Assembly (NCBI GenBank): GCA_020284085.1
Contig: JACEVL010000106.1
Span: 522,001 to 586,000 of the forward strand
Length of the DNA: 64,000 nt
Origin: Aporrectodea caliginosa
Lineage: Eukaryota; Annelida; Clitellata; Crassiclitellata; Lumbricidae
Direction: 5' to 3'
Position 1 is the first letter of the stretch, and each line of letters opens with the position of its first letter. Shown piece after piece: positions 1-11,300 of the stretch. The position numbers were made by a program, and so were the translations under genes. Below the pieces are notes generated by a model. It was given only the letters and a program-made list of their open reading frames with translations. It was not told the origin of the DNA and searched no databases.

Positions 1-310
1 TGATGTCCTCAAGGGCCAGGCTGTGTATTATCCCAACCCAAATCGCCAGCAAGGAGGCGCCTCCACCATCCACGCTCAGACCGACGATCTAAAAGGTTGT
101 GGACGCGTCATCGACAGCATTCGCGACCTTGCAATACTTCTTATGCAGGCAACGACGGCGCTCTACCACCCATCGGAGGAATGCCTCGATTTCCCAGATC
201 TTCTGCAGACGGATGGTTTGCGGCATCGTCTCGGTCGAAACTGTCTGAACCGTAAGCGCCGTAACGTTAGCAGACTCTACAGCAGGAGTGTTTCTCTTTA
301 TAGCCTCAAC
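1..310 (-). pseudogene. Degraded minus-strand ORF, unrecognised
   Basis: On the minus strand a reading frame runs from a stop at 311-313 to the window edge, about 100 codons with one internal TAG (89-91). Its composition looks protein-like: a charged amphipathic stretch (IWEIEAFLRWVVERRR) is followed by a Gly/Ala/Ser-rich segment (IVGLSVDGGGASLLAIWVG). That order recalls apolipoprotein-L-like proteins, where a helical segment precedes glycine-rich hydrophobic helices, but the resemblance is weak and by eye only. The internal stop and the cut at the window edge make this a fragment or pseudogene. The plus-strand ORF over the same bases (23-340) looks like its shadow. Confidence 0.3.
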
Positions 311-644
311 TTAGAAATCCGTTTGGTCTTAAATGTATAAACTTATCGCCTTGGCTACATAAAAATGGCTACTGCGAGAAGCAGCGAAACAGTTAGTGCC
401 ATCATGCGAACCGTAACGTCGCCGCTTCCATCGCGGTCCAATGAGACCGTCTTAGAAGCAAATTCCGATTGAGTGCGATGTTAATGGTTCCTGCACTCAC
501 ACTCCCTGCGGCAGTGTGGATGTCGCGGGTGTGGATAACCCTAACAGACGTACTATACGTTTGGGTTTGAACGTAGCAAAATCTCATTTCTGTCTATAAT
601 CGTGACTGAGACTCATAGAATTGTTTCCGCTTTTGTTATTGTAG
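311..644. other. Unassigned stretch
   Basis: I see no coding, repeat or RNA signal here except the pyrimidine-rich splice acceptor that ends it (AG at 643-644). Confidence 0.4.
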
Positions 645-807
645 GTTACTTGTGCATCTGGAAAAGCCTTTAGATCGCCACGCTATTCTGGCTCACAGAT
701 TCCTCCACTTTTGACGATATCCTTCTGCAGTCGTGTAAATGTGTATTTTCACACAGATAGTTCCACTACCAACACTGGTTTCAGTCTCAAGTACAATATC
801 ACTTCAG
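645..807 (+). CDS. Orphan exon encoding the C-terminal half of a CUB domain
   Basis: A 163-bp open segment is flanked by a good acceptor (pyrimidine-rich tract ending TTGTAG) and a donor (CAG|GTAAAT). It translates from GTT as VTCASGKAFRSP..., then CSRVNVYFHTDSS followed by NTGFSLKYNITS. This fits the second half of a CUB domain: the Ser/Cys preceding a beta strand, the F-x-(S/T)D-x-S turn, and the closing GF-x-x-x-Y strand. CUB domains are extracellular protein-binding modules in receptors, proteases and complement-like proteins. The exon starts in phase 0 and ends in phase 1. No partner exon is recognisable before the Ig exons at 19 kb, so its gene is unknown. The rest could lie upstream of the window. 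Confidence 0.55.
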
Positions 808-927
808 GTAAATTATATATAATTTATATCAAGGCTTACAAGTCTGTGACAACTGCGTGTCCTGTCAGAAATGTTCAACTAATAAAAAAATAGTGATATC
901 ATTGAATAAATTGAAAATACAAGAAAA

Positions 928-1016
928 ACACAAAGAACATGTATCCATGTATGTAAGTATGTACGTATGTATTTATGCATTTGTGTGTTCAGGTATGTAT
1001 GTATGTATGTATACGT
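928..1016. repeat. (GTAT)n microsatellite, imperfect
   Basis: Runs of GTAT with interruptions. The ORFs across it rich in Tyr/Val/Cys/Met are repeat artefacts. Confidence 0.8.
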
Positions 1017-1021
1017 GTATT

Positions 1022-1913
<892 letters not shown>

Positions 1914-1925
1914 TAATGTGTGTGT

Positions 1926-2402
1926 ATAACATAACATAACATAACATAACATTTTATTCGGTAACCAACTTAATACAAGTCGCAATTACATCATGTTTAT
2001 TCAATTATTGTTGGTTTACCCAGGAGACCCAAAAGGGGCCAAAGGTCCCGCCAGCCAGGGCCACCTGAGATCATTAGGTTAGAAAGATGCTTCATGGCCA
2101 TCTGAGTGGTGTAAAAAAGAACTGAAACAGTAAATGCTTAACTAACAAGGAAAACAAGGTACATACAGTGCAACGACAAGGAAAGTAAATAATAAGTGCA
2201 CAATAAGTGCATAATAAGTGCACACTCCCAGGTTAGGATGACTTACTATAGTGGTATTTCATAGGGGTGTTAAGTTTGACTATAGGGCGGTTTTACACTC
2301 CTAGTTGAATGTAGGTTGAAAACTCCCGTTTAAATAGCTGGAAAGATGGCAGAGAGCGAATACTAAGGGGAATACTATTCCAGGTTCTTGGTCCGGCACA
2401 TT
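1926..2402 (-). mobile_element. LINE 3' end (RT C-terminus, UTR, TTATG tail), minus strand
   Basis: Read on the minus strand, 2402 down to about 2290 encodes CAGPRTWNSIPLSIRSLP, then FQLFKREFSTYIQLGV and a stop. This is the W-N-x-(L/I)-P ... F-K-R-x-(L/F)-x-x-Y ending typical of L2/CR1-like LINE reverse transcriptases. About 340 bp of untranslated sequence follows, then AATAAAATG and a (TTATG)n tail (plus-strand 1926-1952). The copy is strongly 5' truncated. Confidence 0.6.
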
Positions 2403-2477
2403 TTATTGATGTAAGTCTAGTATTTGTACGGGCGAAAGGAGTATAGAAGGGGTTAGTATTTCTTGAGCAGCGATTAC

Positions 2478-2486
2478 GAATAAAAT

Positions 2487-2518
<32 letters not shown>

Positions 2519-2560
2519 TGTATGTATGTATGTATGTATGTATGTATAATGTATGTATAA
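2478..2560. repeat. (TATG)n microsatellite
   Basis: About twenty TATG units followed by AAGCAAGT-type repeats to 2585. Confidence 0.9.
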
Positions 2561-3244
2561 TAATAAGCAAGTAAGCAAGCAAGTAATTAACCCAGGCTAC
2601 CAAGGTTTTTGTGACGTTGGCTACCAAGGGGGTGGTTACCACCTCCCATGGATTTCGGGTTTGGTTTCACATATCATATCTTGTAATACACCAATGGATT
2701 CAGCATTCAATTCTGTACAAAATGGTATATTTAGTTGTGTAGTTGTACATTATGTGAATGCACCTCGATATTACATCATTTTAACAAAGGAACCGATAAT
2801 TACACTGATCAACAAGCATTTTGCTGCTGGGATTCTAACACCTGTTCCTAACTAAATTTAATATGCTGATTCCAAATCCGGAAACCGTTTTGTCTATCAC
2901 GTCCAGTTTTTAAGTTATAAAGTTTTTCGGATTCTTTCAGTTTTATGCGCCTACAGTAACACTGGGCAACAAAAAAAATTTTTGCTACTCAGAACTTTAG
3001 AGCTGTTCTTGGCTAAATTTTGGGCGCTGATTTCAAAATATGAAATCGAAATTTGTCTAGCACGTCAGGGTTTTTAGGTACGCATAAGTGAGGTTCTACA
3101 CAATTGCGGATTCTCAAGTTCTCAACTCATAGGCCTACTATCAGTGAAAACACAGAATAAAAAATGTATGAGGCATTCATGGGCGCCCGCAGGAATTTTT
3201 GCAGGGGGGGCAAAACCATGTGGCACAAAAATCATTTTGGAAAG

Positions 3245-3360
3245 CATATATACATACAAACATGCATACTTACATACATACATACATACATACTTGCATA
3301 CATACATACATAAATACACGCATACATACATACATAAATACATCATCATATACATACATA
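3245..3360. repeat. (ATAC)n microsatellite
   Basis: Imperfect CATA/ATAC array. The His/Thr/Tyr-rich ORFs here are artefacts. Confidence 0.9.
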
Positions 3361-3364
3361 ATTT

Positions 3365-3460
3365 ACGTACATTCTATTCGATTGTGGTCTTCTTAAGTCA
3401 GGTCGTGAGCACCTTTAAAAGGCTTTATATCGATGAGCACTTACAATTGCAATTAGTCAT
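3365..3460 (+). mobile_element. LINE 3' tail fragment
   Basis: The segment GTCAGGTCGTGAGCACC followed by AGGCTTTATATCGATGAG and a short A-rich tail resembles the conserved 3' end of the L2-like LINEs seen elsewhere, where a CTC-rich palindrome precedes GCGCTTTATAAAT. A related copy lies at 61150-61260 and the similarity continues well past the LINE end. Confidence 0.35.
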
Positions 3461-3895
3461 CCTGCGCAACCTACATAGTCAGTTGTCGGCTCTATAATAG
3501 AGCACCTTTGAGCCACCAAAGAGGCTCTAAACGTGACTGTAGGCTCGTTGCAGTTATCGATTCACTTAGATAGGTCCCTGCCTTACTGTCCACCTCCAAT
3601 TAGGCTACGTTTTGACATAGGACACTGAAATTAATTTCTTCATTCACGTTCTACCGAGGTTTAGTCGAGCGAATGTCTGGAAATTTGAATTCTTTTACTG
3701 AATTTTTGACACAAATTCGTTAGACAGAGAACAATTAGGGTTACTATGTCTATAAGACTAAATCGAAGGACTTTCTTCTGTAACTAAACTTAGTTATTAA
3801 TATAGATAACTGTAAAGTACGTTATTCAGAATAATATTGTCACTCACCATACGAAAGGTAGCCGAAATATAACCTACTTGTAAATCACAAAGCTA

Positions 3896-4321
3896 CAGTG
3901 CATATTTTAACTGTGTAACTATACTGGGACAAATGTCCCAGTAGTTTTAAGATTTGTCCCAGTAGTTTTAGGATATGTCCCAGTAGTTTTGGTGATTTGT
4001 CCTAGGTGATACTCTAATTTATGTTAGTTCTGAATAACATAGAAATGACAGTAGTAGACTTTGTCCCAGTAGTCAGTGGATGAGTCAGTGTGTGTGGCAT
4101 AATGAGGGAGGGGGTAGTCGTGGCTGGGTGTATATTATAGGACTAAGTAGGTAATATGTATAATGTATATATTATATATATGAGGCTTTTGACCCAAAAA
4201 GGTAAAAAAGCAAAAAAAAGGATATAAAGAAGAAAATATTGGGTGAAAATGTTGGGTAAATTGTTGAAACTCTAGTTACACCAGCCGTCCCAGTAGTAAA
4301 AATCTGTTAAAATATGCACTG
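3896..4321. mobile_element. hAT-type MITE with perfect 8-bp TSD
   Basis: The element is 426 bp. Both ends read CAGTGCATATTTTAAC as an inverted repeat, and the 8-bp target duplication CAAAGCTA is perfect (3888-3895 and 4322-4329). An 8-bp duplication with CAG-initial termini is the hAT signature. The element carries several GTCCCAGTAG repeats and no coding sequence, so it is non-autonomous. Confidence 0.8.
3925..4012. repeat. 20-bp minisatellite GTCCCAGTAGTTTTA
   Basis: About four tandem copies of a unit with core GTCCCAGTAGTTTTA. Two more isolated GTCCCAGTAG words lie at about 4062 and 4288 in the same MITE, so the array probably grew from the element's subterminal repeat. Confidence 0.75.
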
Positions 4322-4739
4322 CAAAGCTAGCATGTCCGCATGATGTCCACAAAGTATGTCTATAAAGCCTGCTATGTTGAGACCTGCGGCCAGAATTGAC
4401 GACTTTCAGCAATCTCAGTAAAATAGTACTTTTTAAAGTAAATGTCTCAGGTATGGTGAACAGCCTATTCTTCCAGTACCACGGTACAGGACGACTAGGT
4501 ACTACGGTTCTACTTGCAGGTTGTATTCGACCCAGTGTATAGGCCTAGTCACTATGATCCATTCATGGAAATGCAAATAGAACTCTGCGCCCGTTCCAAA
4601 GTCTCAGAAGTCACAACAGCCACTAATAGCCAATAGACACGTCTATCCCCACCCTCATTATTTTGTCCTATCCTATCAGCACATTAATGCCAAGTCCATC
4701 GAACCTTTCGACCTTCCCCCAACTCCGCAGCCTAAGCTA

Positions 4740-4875
4740 ATATCTGGGGTCTCATACACGGCTACTCGTTCCCTGAAGTCGCTTCTCTTTCCCCGGGGAT
4801 TCCTCACTGACAGCGCCTCTGGAATAGTCCAAACTACGAGAGGCGCTTTATAGATGTCCAGATAAGATACGATGC
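4740..4875 (+). mobile_element. L2/CR1-like LINE 3' end
   Basis: Contains AGCGCCTCTGGAATAG followed by GAGAGGCGCTTTATAGAT and a degenerate (GATAC) tail. This GCGCCTCTG ... AGAGGCGCTTTATA hairpin recurs at the 3' ends of LINE fragments that still encode RT in this window. Confidence 0.5.
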
Positions 4876-5339
4876 GATTGAAGTGTCAAAATATTAAGCT
4901 GGATTTCACCCACACGTGTGTGCCATTGATGTCTCATAATTATATACATGTGTAATTTTGTATATGTCTATATAGGCATACCAAAAGTTCTCTTTGCAAG
5001 CAGCTTAAATACTCATGCCTTAATTTATTCTCTCAATCGCCTTTCCCACGCAACCGGGGGGCAAAGGGGGCAACCCTACACGGACGAAACATCGAATTCA
5101 CCCGTATTTAACTTCGCTAGCCATGTGTCAGCGGTGTCAAACCACCCGTCACTATAGACATGCTATAATAAATCAATGCCATGCTGTTTAACTGATGATC
5201 CGGTGTCTTTACCTCAGTGTACAATTTGTATAAGTCACCAATAAAGCAACGAAATGTCAGAATAACCTATTTCAAATATTTAAAATTACTAATATTCTTA
5301 ATTTTACATACATTGATTCAAAATCCAGGGGGGGGGGCA

Positions 5340-6009
5340 AGTGCCGTGCCCCACACAGTATTAAAAATGTATGAGGCATTTGCTTTTGTGCTTGCTCTCA
5401 ACTAAATGTTGGATGCTGATTTCAAATATGAAATTGAAATTTGGCTAGCACGTCAGGTTTTTTAGGTACGCATCGCATAGTTCATACTGCAAATGTACCG
5501 CATTAATTTGCGGTTATGTAGAACCCTCACTGTTGCGTACCTAAAAAACCTGACATGCTAGCTAAATTTTGATTTCATATTTGAAATCAGCATCCAAACT
5601 TTAGCTAGGAACAAGCACAAAATTCAATTCTTCATACATTTTTAATATACTTTTCATTTGCTGATAGTTTGAGTTGAGAATTCGCAATTCCGTGGAACCT
5701 CACCGATGGTTACCTGAAAAACCTGACGTGATAGCCAAATTTCAATTTCATATTTGAAATCAGCACCCTAAATTGAGCTAAGAACAAGCGCAAAAGCAAT
5801 GTCCGATACATTTTTAATACTTTACTTTCTCTGATAGTATGAGTTGAGAGTTCGCAATTGTGTAGAACCTCACCTCTGCGTACCTAATAAACCTGACGTG
5901 ATAGCCAAATTTCGATTTCATATTTGAAATCAGCGCCCCAAATTTAGCTAAGAACAGTTCTAAAGTTCTGAGAAGCAAACAAAAAATATTATTTTGTTGG
6001 TCAGTGTTA
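5340..6009. repeat. Dispersed ~165-bp repeat, one forward and three reverse units
   Basis: A unit with the words GCTGATTTCAAATATGAAA, TAGCACGTCAGG, TTTAGGTACGCA and TGCGAATTCTCAACTCATA occurs forward at about 5340-5500 and in reverse at about 5515-5680, 5690-5850 and 5860-6009. The forward/reverse boundary near 5510 makes a near-palindrome. A further forward unit lies at 3000-3140. The reverse units form a tandem array of about 165-170 bp. Confidence 0.7.
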
Positions 6010-6173
6010 TAATTATCGATATTTTATATTATTGCGTACATTTTGTACTTTTGGATAAACAAATAATATTATGTGTGTTTTGACACTGATATATATATTT
6101 ATATGCACACATATATGTATATTTAAATTTATATATACACACATATATACATTTATATTTATCCATATATATA

Positions 6174-6787
6174 CACGGTGGTTCAATAAAAAGTAAGCCA
6201 AACGCTTGGTCGTTCCCATTTGGTCATCATTGATCCTGGAGTAAAAATTAATGGAGCCTATTATCGGGACATTCTGCTGTCACATCTTCTACCTGTTATC
6301 AGAAATCTAGCCCCAGAAGGCTGTTTTGTTTTCAACAGGACAGTGCCCCAGCCCACAGAGCCAGAGAAACCATCGAAATGCTAACAAGAGAGACACCAGA
6401 CTTCATTTTTTCCAACATTACGACCTCCGAACGGTCCAGATCTAAATCCTATCGACTATAAAGTGTGGAGCGTTATTCAGGATAATGTTAAGATCGATAA
6501 TGTTAGGATCCATGTTAGCATCCATGATGTAAACGATCTAAAGGAACGCTTGTTGTAAGTGTGAGATGGTCTGGATCAGAGAATAATCGACGATGCTGTT
6601 GCCCAATGGCACCAAGCCCCTCCAGGCTTGCATGCAACCAGAAGGAGGACATTTGAACATCTTCTTTAATTAAATAATCAAACCATACTACTGAGAGTTT
6701 CTTCACAAAAATATTAAACTGTTTCCATGTTAGAAGTATTTATATATGAAGTACAAAGTTTGGCTTACTTTTCATTGAACCACCGTG
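6174..6787 (+). mobile_element. Internally deleted mariner-like element
   Basis: The element is 614 bp with terminal inverted repeats of about 28 bp (CACGGTGGTTCAATAAAAAG at the left, its near complement ending GAACCACCGTG at the right) and TA duplications (6172-6173, 6788-6789). The plus strand encodes a broken mariner transposase C-terminus: INGAYYRDILLSHLLPVI, a frameshifted relic of the second catalytic Asp motif, then GPDLNPIDYKVWSVIQ and a tail ending at 6669. The N-terminal DNA-binding domain is missing. The D of NPIDYKVW is the mariner-type third catalytic residue. The element is non-autonomous and inactive. Confidence 0.85.
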
Positions 6788-6840
6788 TATATATCCATAC
6801 ATGTATATACATGTTTATCGGTTTACGTTGTGATGCTGTA

Positions 6841-7190
6841 TTCAGCCATTTTCACACAGATTACGCGTATTATTATTTATTTTGATCACTTCCGGTATTC
6901 AAAAGACAAACGTGTAAGTATGCAAATGAAGCCCTACATGCCCTCTAAAGAATGGCATATTTGTTTTCTTCCAGGAAGACAAATGAATACGCTACAGAAA
7001 AAAACTAAGGGGAGTCCTTCCATTCAGCCATTTTTCATGCATATTACGCGTATTATTATTTATTTTGATCACTTCTGGTTTTCAAAAGACAAACATATAA
7101 AGTATGTAGATGAAGCCCTGCATTCCATCTAAAGAATGGTATATTTGTTTCTCTTCTAGGAAGAATAGTCAATAACCTATAGTCGAAAAA
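6841..7190. repeat. Tandem duplication, 182-bp period
   Basis: Two copies start CAGCCATTTT at 6843 and 7025. They share TTACGCGTATTATTATTTAT, TTCAAAAGACAAAC and TCTAAAGAATGG, at roughly 85-90 percent by eye. No function is seen. Confidence 0.75.
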
Positions 7191-7854
7191 CTATGGGGTT
7201 GGTGGAAACCACCTCTGGTGCCTCGGGTGTATCGGGTATAACTTTTGAATGGCGTGGGCTACCACCATGATGTTTACCTCAAAATGTGCGCCAATGAATC
7301 TGCTACAGCTATCTAAAATGTAAAAAATTATATTCCATATGAAAAAAAAATTATGCATAAAAACGTAGGGGTACCACCCACCCCTCCCCCTTGATGGCCC
7401 GAGGGTTAAAGTTTTTGTATTGTCATGAAGTACATGTGACAATTACACAAGGAACATAACATTCATTCATAGACAAAAGGAGGACCAGAAGGAATGAAAT
7501 CCCGCTATAGAGACACCAATTTTATCTAATTTCATTGCAGGATCAGTTTGTTCTTAACTATATTCTTAACTAGTTAATTAAGAGGGTTAACAATGAAACT
7601 GTAAAGAAGACAAGAAGAAGTTATAGTTTGGCAAAGTTTTCCAGCTAAGATTTAAAGAGTGCAAAGGAAGCAACTGTTTAACAGGTTACAAATATTAATC
7701 CAGACTTATCCAAAGCTTACAAGTCTGTGACGACTGCAACTTAAATTAATCCTCATCAATCAGTCCACCGTTATGTGAGAACGTAATAATATTTTAAATA
7801 GATAAAGATTCGAAGTTGTTAGAGTAATACGTCTCCAAACCCTTGGACCATTTA
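7191..7854. other. Unassigned stretch
   Basis: No coding, RNA or clear repeat structure was recognised. The minus-strand ORF at 7191-7442 has no recognisable features. Confidence 0.4.
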
Positions 7855-8102
7855 ACGTAATTCTAGGTCGTCTGGGATTGTCGACTCTGCTCTTCTTTGG
7901 TTCCATTCATTCCTTACCTTCATGGCCCTGCTGTCACAGCCGCTGCTATGGTTGAACGTATTCTAGAGGCTTCAGCTGCTCTTGATCGATGGCTATCCGC
8001 TAATCGTCTTTGTCTAAACCAAGACAAGACCCAGTAGGCTACATTTGGCTAGGAATTGTTTAACAGTACACATTTGTTTTAATTTTTTTTAAAGTTTTAG
8101 TA
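7855..8102 (+). mobile_element. L2-like LINE RT fragment
   Basis: On the plus strand, SGIVDSALLWFH-like sequence (7870-7905) is followed, after a deletion, by VERILEASAALDRWLSANRL and CLNQDKTQ (about 7950-8038). The motifs correspond to the G-I-x-(G/D)-x-(A/L)-L-x-W-F and W-x-x-x-N-(R/K)-L-x-L-N-x-x-K-T blocks of L2-like reverse transcriptases. The sequence up to 8102 matches, in inverse orientation, a second copy at 11456-11525. Confidence 0.55.
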
Positions 8103-9028
8103 TAGGGGAACCCGGGGCAAGTTGGCCGGTGGGGCAAGTTGGTTGTGCGGTCCTGTGAGTTCACGGGGAGGTAGTGAAAAAGATTACAGTACTTCTTAAG
8201 GTCGATGCCATATGTGTTGACTTTTATGCGTATATGAATTTTCGCTGCGAATTTTTGTGGATTTTTTGCTGAATAAAAGGTAATTTTATATCTTAAGCAA
8301 ACTTATTTCGTGAAATGTTCAATTCTCTATATATCGCAAACTATAGGGACTAAAAATTTGAAATTTATACAATGTTTAGCGCCATTTTTGTGACATTGAA
8401 CGGCATGTTGCTCATGGTTGAAATTATTCACGTTGTCCCGCGATCTGTGGTTGTAGAAAAATTGTCTGCTGGGGCAAGACGGTTGGGGCAAGTTGGTTGC
8501 TTCAACCAACTTGCCCCTTGAAGCAACAAACTTGCCCCTCACTGTTATTTTGTGTTATGTTATCATTAAGCCTATAATAACAATCTTGCAGGGCCTAACT
8601 ATTAGGCTATGTATTACATCTTGAAACCAAAATCTAAAGAAATGCTCTGCCGAACAGGAATCCAATGTAATGTCTTTTTTCAAAGGCTATTATGCTCATA
8701 TCTCGATGTATTTGCTACGACTCTAACCAAAGAGAACTCTCCTGAGCTTCTGTAGATTGGACTTTATGTTGCCAATAAGAATCAAGTTATAGTCGTCCTC
8801 AGATATATGACACCTAACTCTGCGCAAGTCACTGATATGCATGTGTGACAAATTAAAATACGAGTAGCTACTAACATAAGCCTAGTTGGTAGAGGACTTA
8901 GTAGATTTAAAATGACACCCAGGTTATTCTTGAGCAGAATCTCCAACTCAGTAAGTGAGTCTAGTGAGTCTTCTAGTTTGAAATATTTAAACATAGACGT
9001 CTTAATAATAGCTGGCCATGATTTACAC

Positions 9029-9913
9029 CAGAGGTGGGCAAACTTTTGGCACATTGGGCCACATGAAACGCCAAAAAAAATTCGGAGGGCCAGGTAACAA
9101 ATTTTAAACTTTTAATAACTATTAAAATGAAAAAGTTTACTGATTTAAATTTAATTATACTTTGGCTGTAACTTGTGAGATGTAGGCCTATGCAGCTGTG
9201 AACATACATAACAATTTTCCCTTAATCCAGAGTGATTGCACTGGTTGCATTCATTCAGTCAGTCTGCATTTATATAGCACCCCTTCAACAAACGTACTCA
9301 GGGCGTTCCCAGCCCAGGCACGGCTAAAGAAAAAAAGACTTGAGTGATTTATAAAACCCAGCTTGATTGGTCAAAGGTAGCAAACGCAGTTCCGATGGTA
9401 GGTCATTCGAGACGGAGGTGCCTGCAACCGAGAAATCTCGGCACTGCATAGCAGCCAAGCGAGGCCGTGGAACTAGGAGTTGCCCCGTTGTCGCAGAGCG
9501 AAGCACCCGACGCGCTACAACGTCAGATACTGGGCGGCAGCGGTCACGCAGGTAAGATGGAGCATAGCCAAGGATGCAGCGTGAAAAAAGCAGCACCGCG
9601 ATATGAGATCCGTTGGGCCACACATCGCGCATATAGGCAGAGAGAGGGGCGAATTTGGGAATTCGCACAATGAGCGGAGCGCAGAACATCGATCTCGTTG
9701 CCCCAGAACTCCAGACGTAGGCCTAAGTGGATGCGAATAATACAAACCGGAATAGCAAGTAAGAAAGCAGCATGAGAAATTCTTCTTGGGGTCTGAATTT
9801 TAAGACTTTACTTTTCTGAAAAATTTTGTGACCGGCTAAAATGTGTTGGCGGGCAGGATAAAAAGTGTCGGCGGGCCGGATCTGGCCCGCGGGCCGTAGT
9901 TTGCCCACCTCTG
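9029..9913. mobile_element. hAT-type element, perfect 8-bp TSD
   Basis: The left end reads CAGAGGTGGGCAAACTTTTG and the right end is its complement (AGTTTGCCCACCTCTG), with the GGCCCGCGGGCC-type subterminal block common in animal hAT elements. The 8-bp target duplication ATTTACAC is perfect (9021-9028 and 9914-9921). No transposase is present. A LINE fragment is nested inside. Confidence 0.9.
9248..9740 (-). mobile_element. L2/CR1-like LINE 3' fragment nested in the hAT element
   Basis: On the minus strand about 120 codons (9689 to 9324) encode the RT C-terminus: LGYAPSYLRDRCRPVSDVVA, then RRVLRSATTGQLLVPRPRL, RDFSVAGTSVSNDLPSELR and FYKSLKSFFL. It ends in the LINE tail, with GTGCTATATAAATGCA on the minus strand and a TGAATGAA-type repeat at 9248-9268. 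The P-Y-L-x-(D/E) and F-S-V-A-G-x-x-x-x-N-x-L-P blocks are typical. The copy is 5' truncated. Confidence 0.7.
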
Positions 9914-10956
9914 ATTTACACTGTTCAAACTTTTTCAGCTCCAGTGGAGTGACCAGCAGCAGAAATTCAATTTCTAATGATATTGTGGTGGAGCTTAGTG
10001 GTCACTGGTCACAATAATTATAAGACTTCCCTTCTGAAAGGCAATGAACAACAGCTGTGCGGAAGCAACTATAGAAGATAAACTGTCAAATGAATTTAAG
10101 TATCATCGCTTAAAAATGATACCCTATAGTGAATGACTGCCAAGTTATGTACCTAGTAATGACCTAGTGGTGTGGAATACATTGTGAACAAGCGAGCAAA
10201 AGGCTGAACCCTAAGTGAGACCATTCATTAGTAAAGCATTGGAAGGAAATGCCATACTTACTAAGTGCAGGGACATAATTATATATGTTGGAAACCAATT
10301 CAGTGTAGGCCTAATGTTCAGAAACCCAAAACAATGTTGCTGTCAATGCAAAAAAGTGGATGGACACACCATCAAAAGCAGGATAAGTCAAGAGGAAACA
10401 AGTGCTGCCACCTTACTCTTATTCATTGTGCAATCTATTAGGCTACTTTGAATATGATGTGCCTCATGTTTTAATGAAATAAACCTTCTAAAGGTGAACG
10501 GAATCGACACTTTGCAATTTTACGTTAATGACTTGACTTGCGACTCTCATTTATGTAGGGCCTGTATTTCGGTGTTGTTGATGAGTATTATTTATTATTA
10601 GCATGATCACTACTAGAATATCGCAGGATTAGGCCTATTATTAATTAATAGACCTATGTATTACAATAAACCAACTTGTGTCAACAGCAAGCCACTTGAA
10701 CGATGGGTATATCGAACTTGCCCCATTGGTGTATCCAACTTGCCACATGGTCGGGGAAAGTTGGTTGTTCTGACTCATTATTTTCTTACGTGATTATTAC
10801 TTTTTTTCTTAATTATGCAAGATAAATCTTTTAAGTAGTATGAATAACAATTGATATAGCAATGTTTTGGTATAAAACAAATTCTGCTGATAACAAGCCA
10901 TCATGTTTAAATTAAGAAAAATGTAAACACCAACCAACTTGCCCCGCTTTCCCCTA

Positions 10957-11300
10957 GTGTTTTTGCAATTTTTCATTGAAACAGTGCGATCTGTGAGTAA
11001 TGAATGGAACCAAAATAAGAACAGAGTCGACAATCCCAGATGACCTAGACAGCAGGTCTAAGAAGATGGTATGATCAACAGGGTCAAAAGTGGCACTAAT
11101 GTCATAAAGGGAGAGTAGAATGATATCGTTACGGTCCACATCAAGAAGTATATCTAAGACTCATTACAAAAGAATCAGTCGAGTGAAATTTCCTAAATCC
11201 AGACTGAAGAGGAGGCATTAGAGAGTGAAGGTCAAGATAGTGGACCAGTTCAACAGAGACACATTTCTCATATGGGGTTGAACAGTCTGCCGTAGTTCCT
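10957..11300 (-). mobile_element. L2-like LINE RT core fragment
   Basis: The minus strand encodes, across small frame breaks, MPPLQSGFRKFHSTDSFV, then LLSLYDISATFDPVDHTIF and LDLLSRSSGIVDSVLILVPF. These are the QSGFRxxHST and (L/F)DxSAAFDTVDHxxL blocks of L2-like reverse transcriptases. It is the upstream part of the LINE interrupted by the TA-duplicating transposon, which continues at 8102 on the far side. Confidence 0.6.

Larger units (their letters stand above)
2957..6009. mobile_element. Long inverted-repeat structure, possible DNA transposon
   Basis: The left arm (2957-3135) starts TAACACTGGGCAACAAAA and its reverse complement closes the structure at 5836-6009 (TTTTGTTGGTCAGTGTTA). The arms share about 170 bp, including the words GCTGATTTCAAA, TAGCACGTCAGG and TTTTTAGGTACGCA. 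No transposase was recognised between them and no direct target duplication was found, so a folded-back satellite is an alternative. The interior holds other insertions: ATAC repeats, LINE tails and a hAT MITE. Confidence 0.45.
8103..10956. mobile_element. DNA transposon with GGGGCAAGTTGG termini and TA duplication
   Basis: The ends are inverted repeats: left TAGGGGAACCCGGGGCAAGT, right (reverse complement) TAGGGGAAAGCGGGGCAAGT, about 23 bp with two mismatches. GGGGCAAGTTGG recurs inside both ends (8128, 8484, and inverted near 8510, 10710 and 10935). Comparison with an uninterrupted paralogue at 11456-11525 shows that a single TA lies where the element sits, so TA is the target duplication and the element proper starts GGGG. 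No transposase was recognised. The length of 2854 bp includes a nested hAT element of 885 bp. Confidence 0.65.

Noticed and set aside
23..340. Plus-strand ORF at the window start
   Set aside because: The opposite strand reads more like protein. This frame is its shadow.
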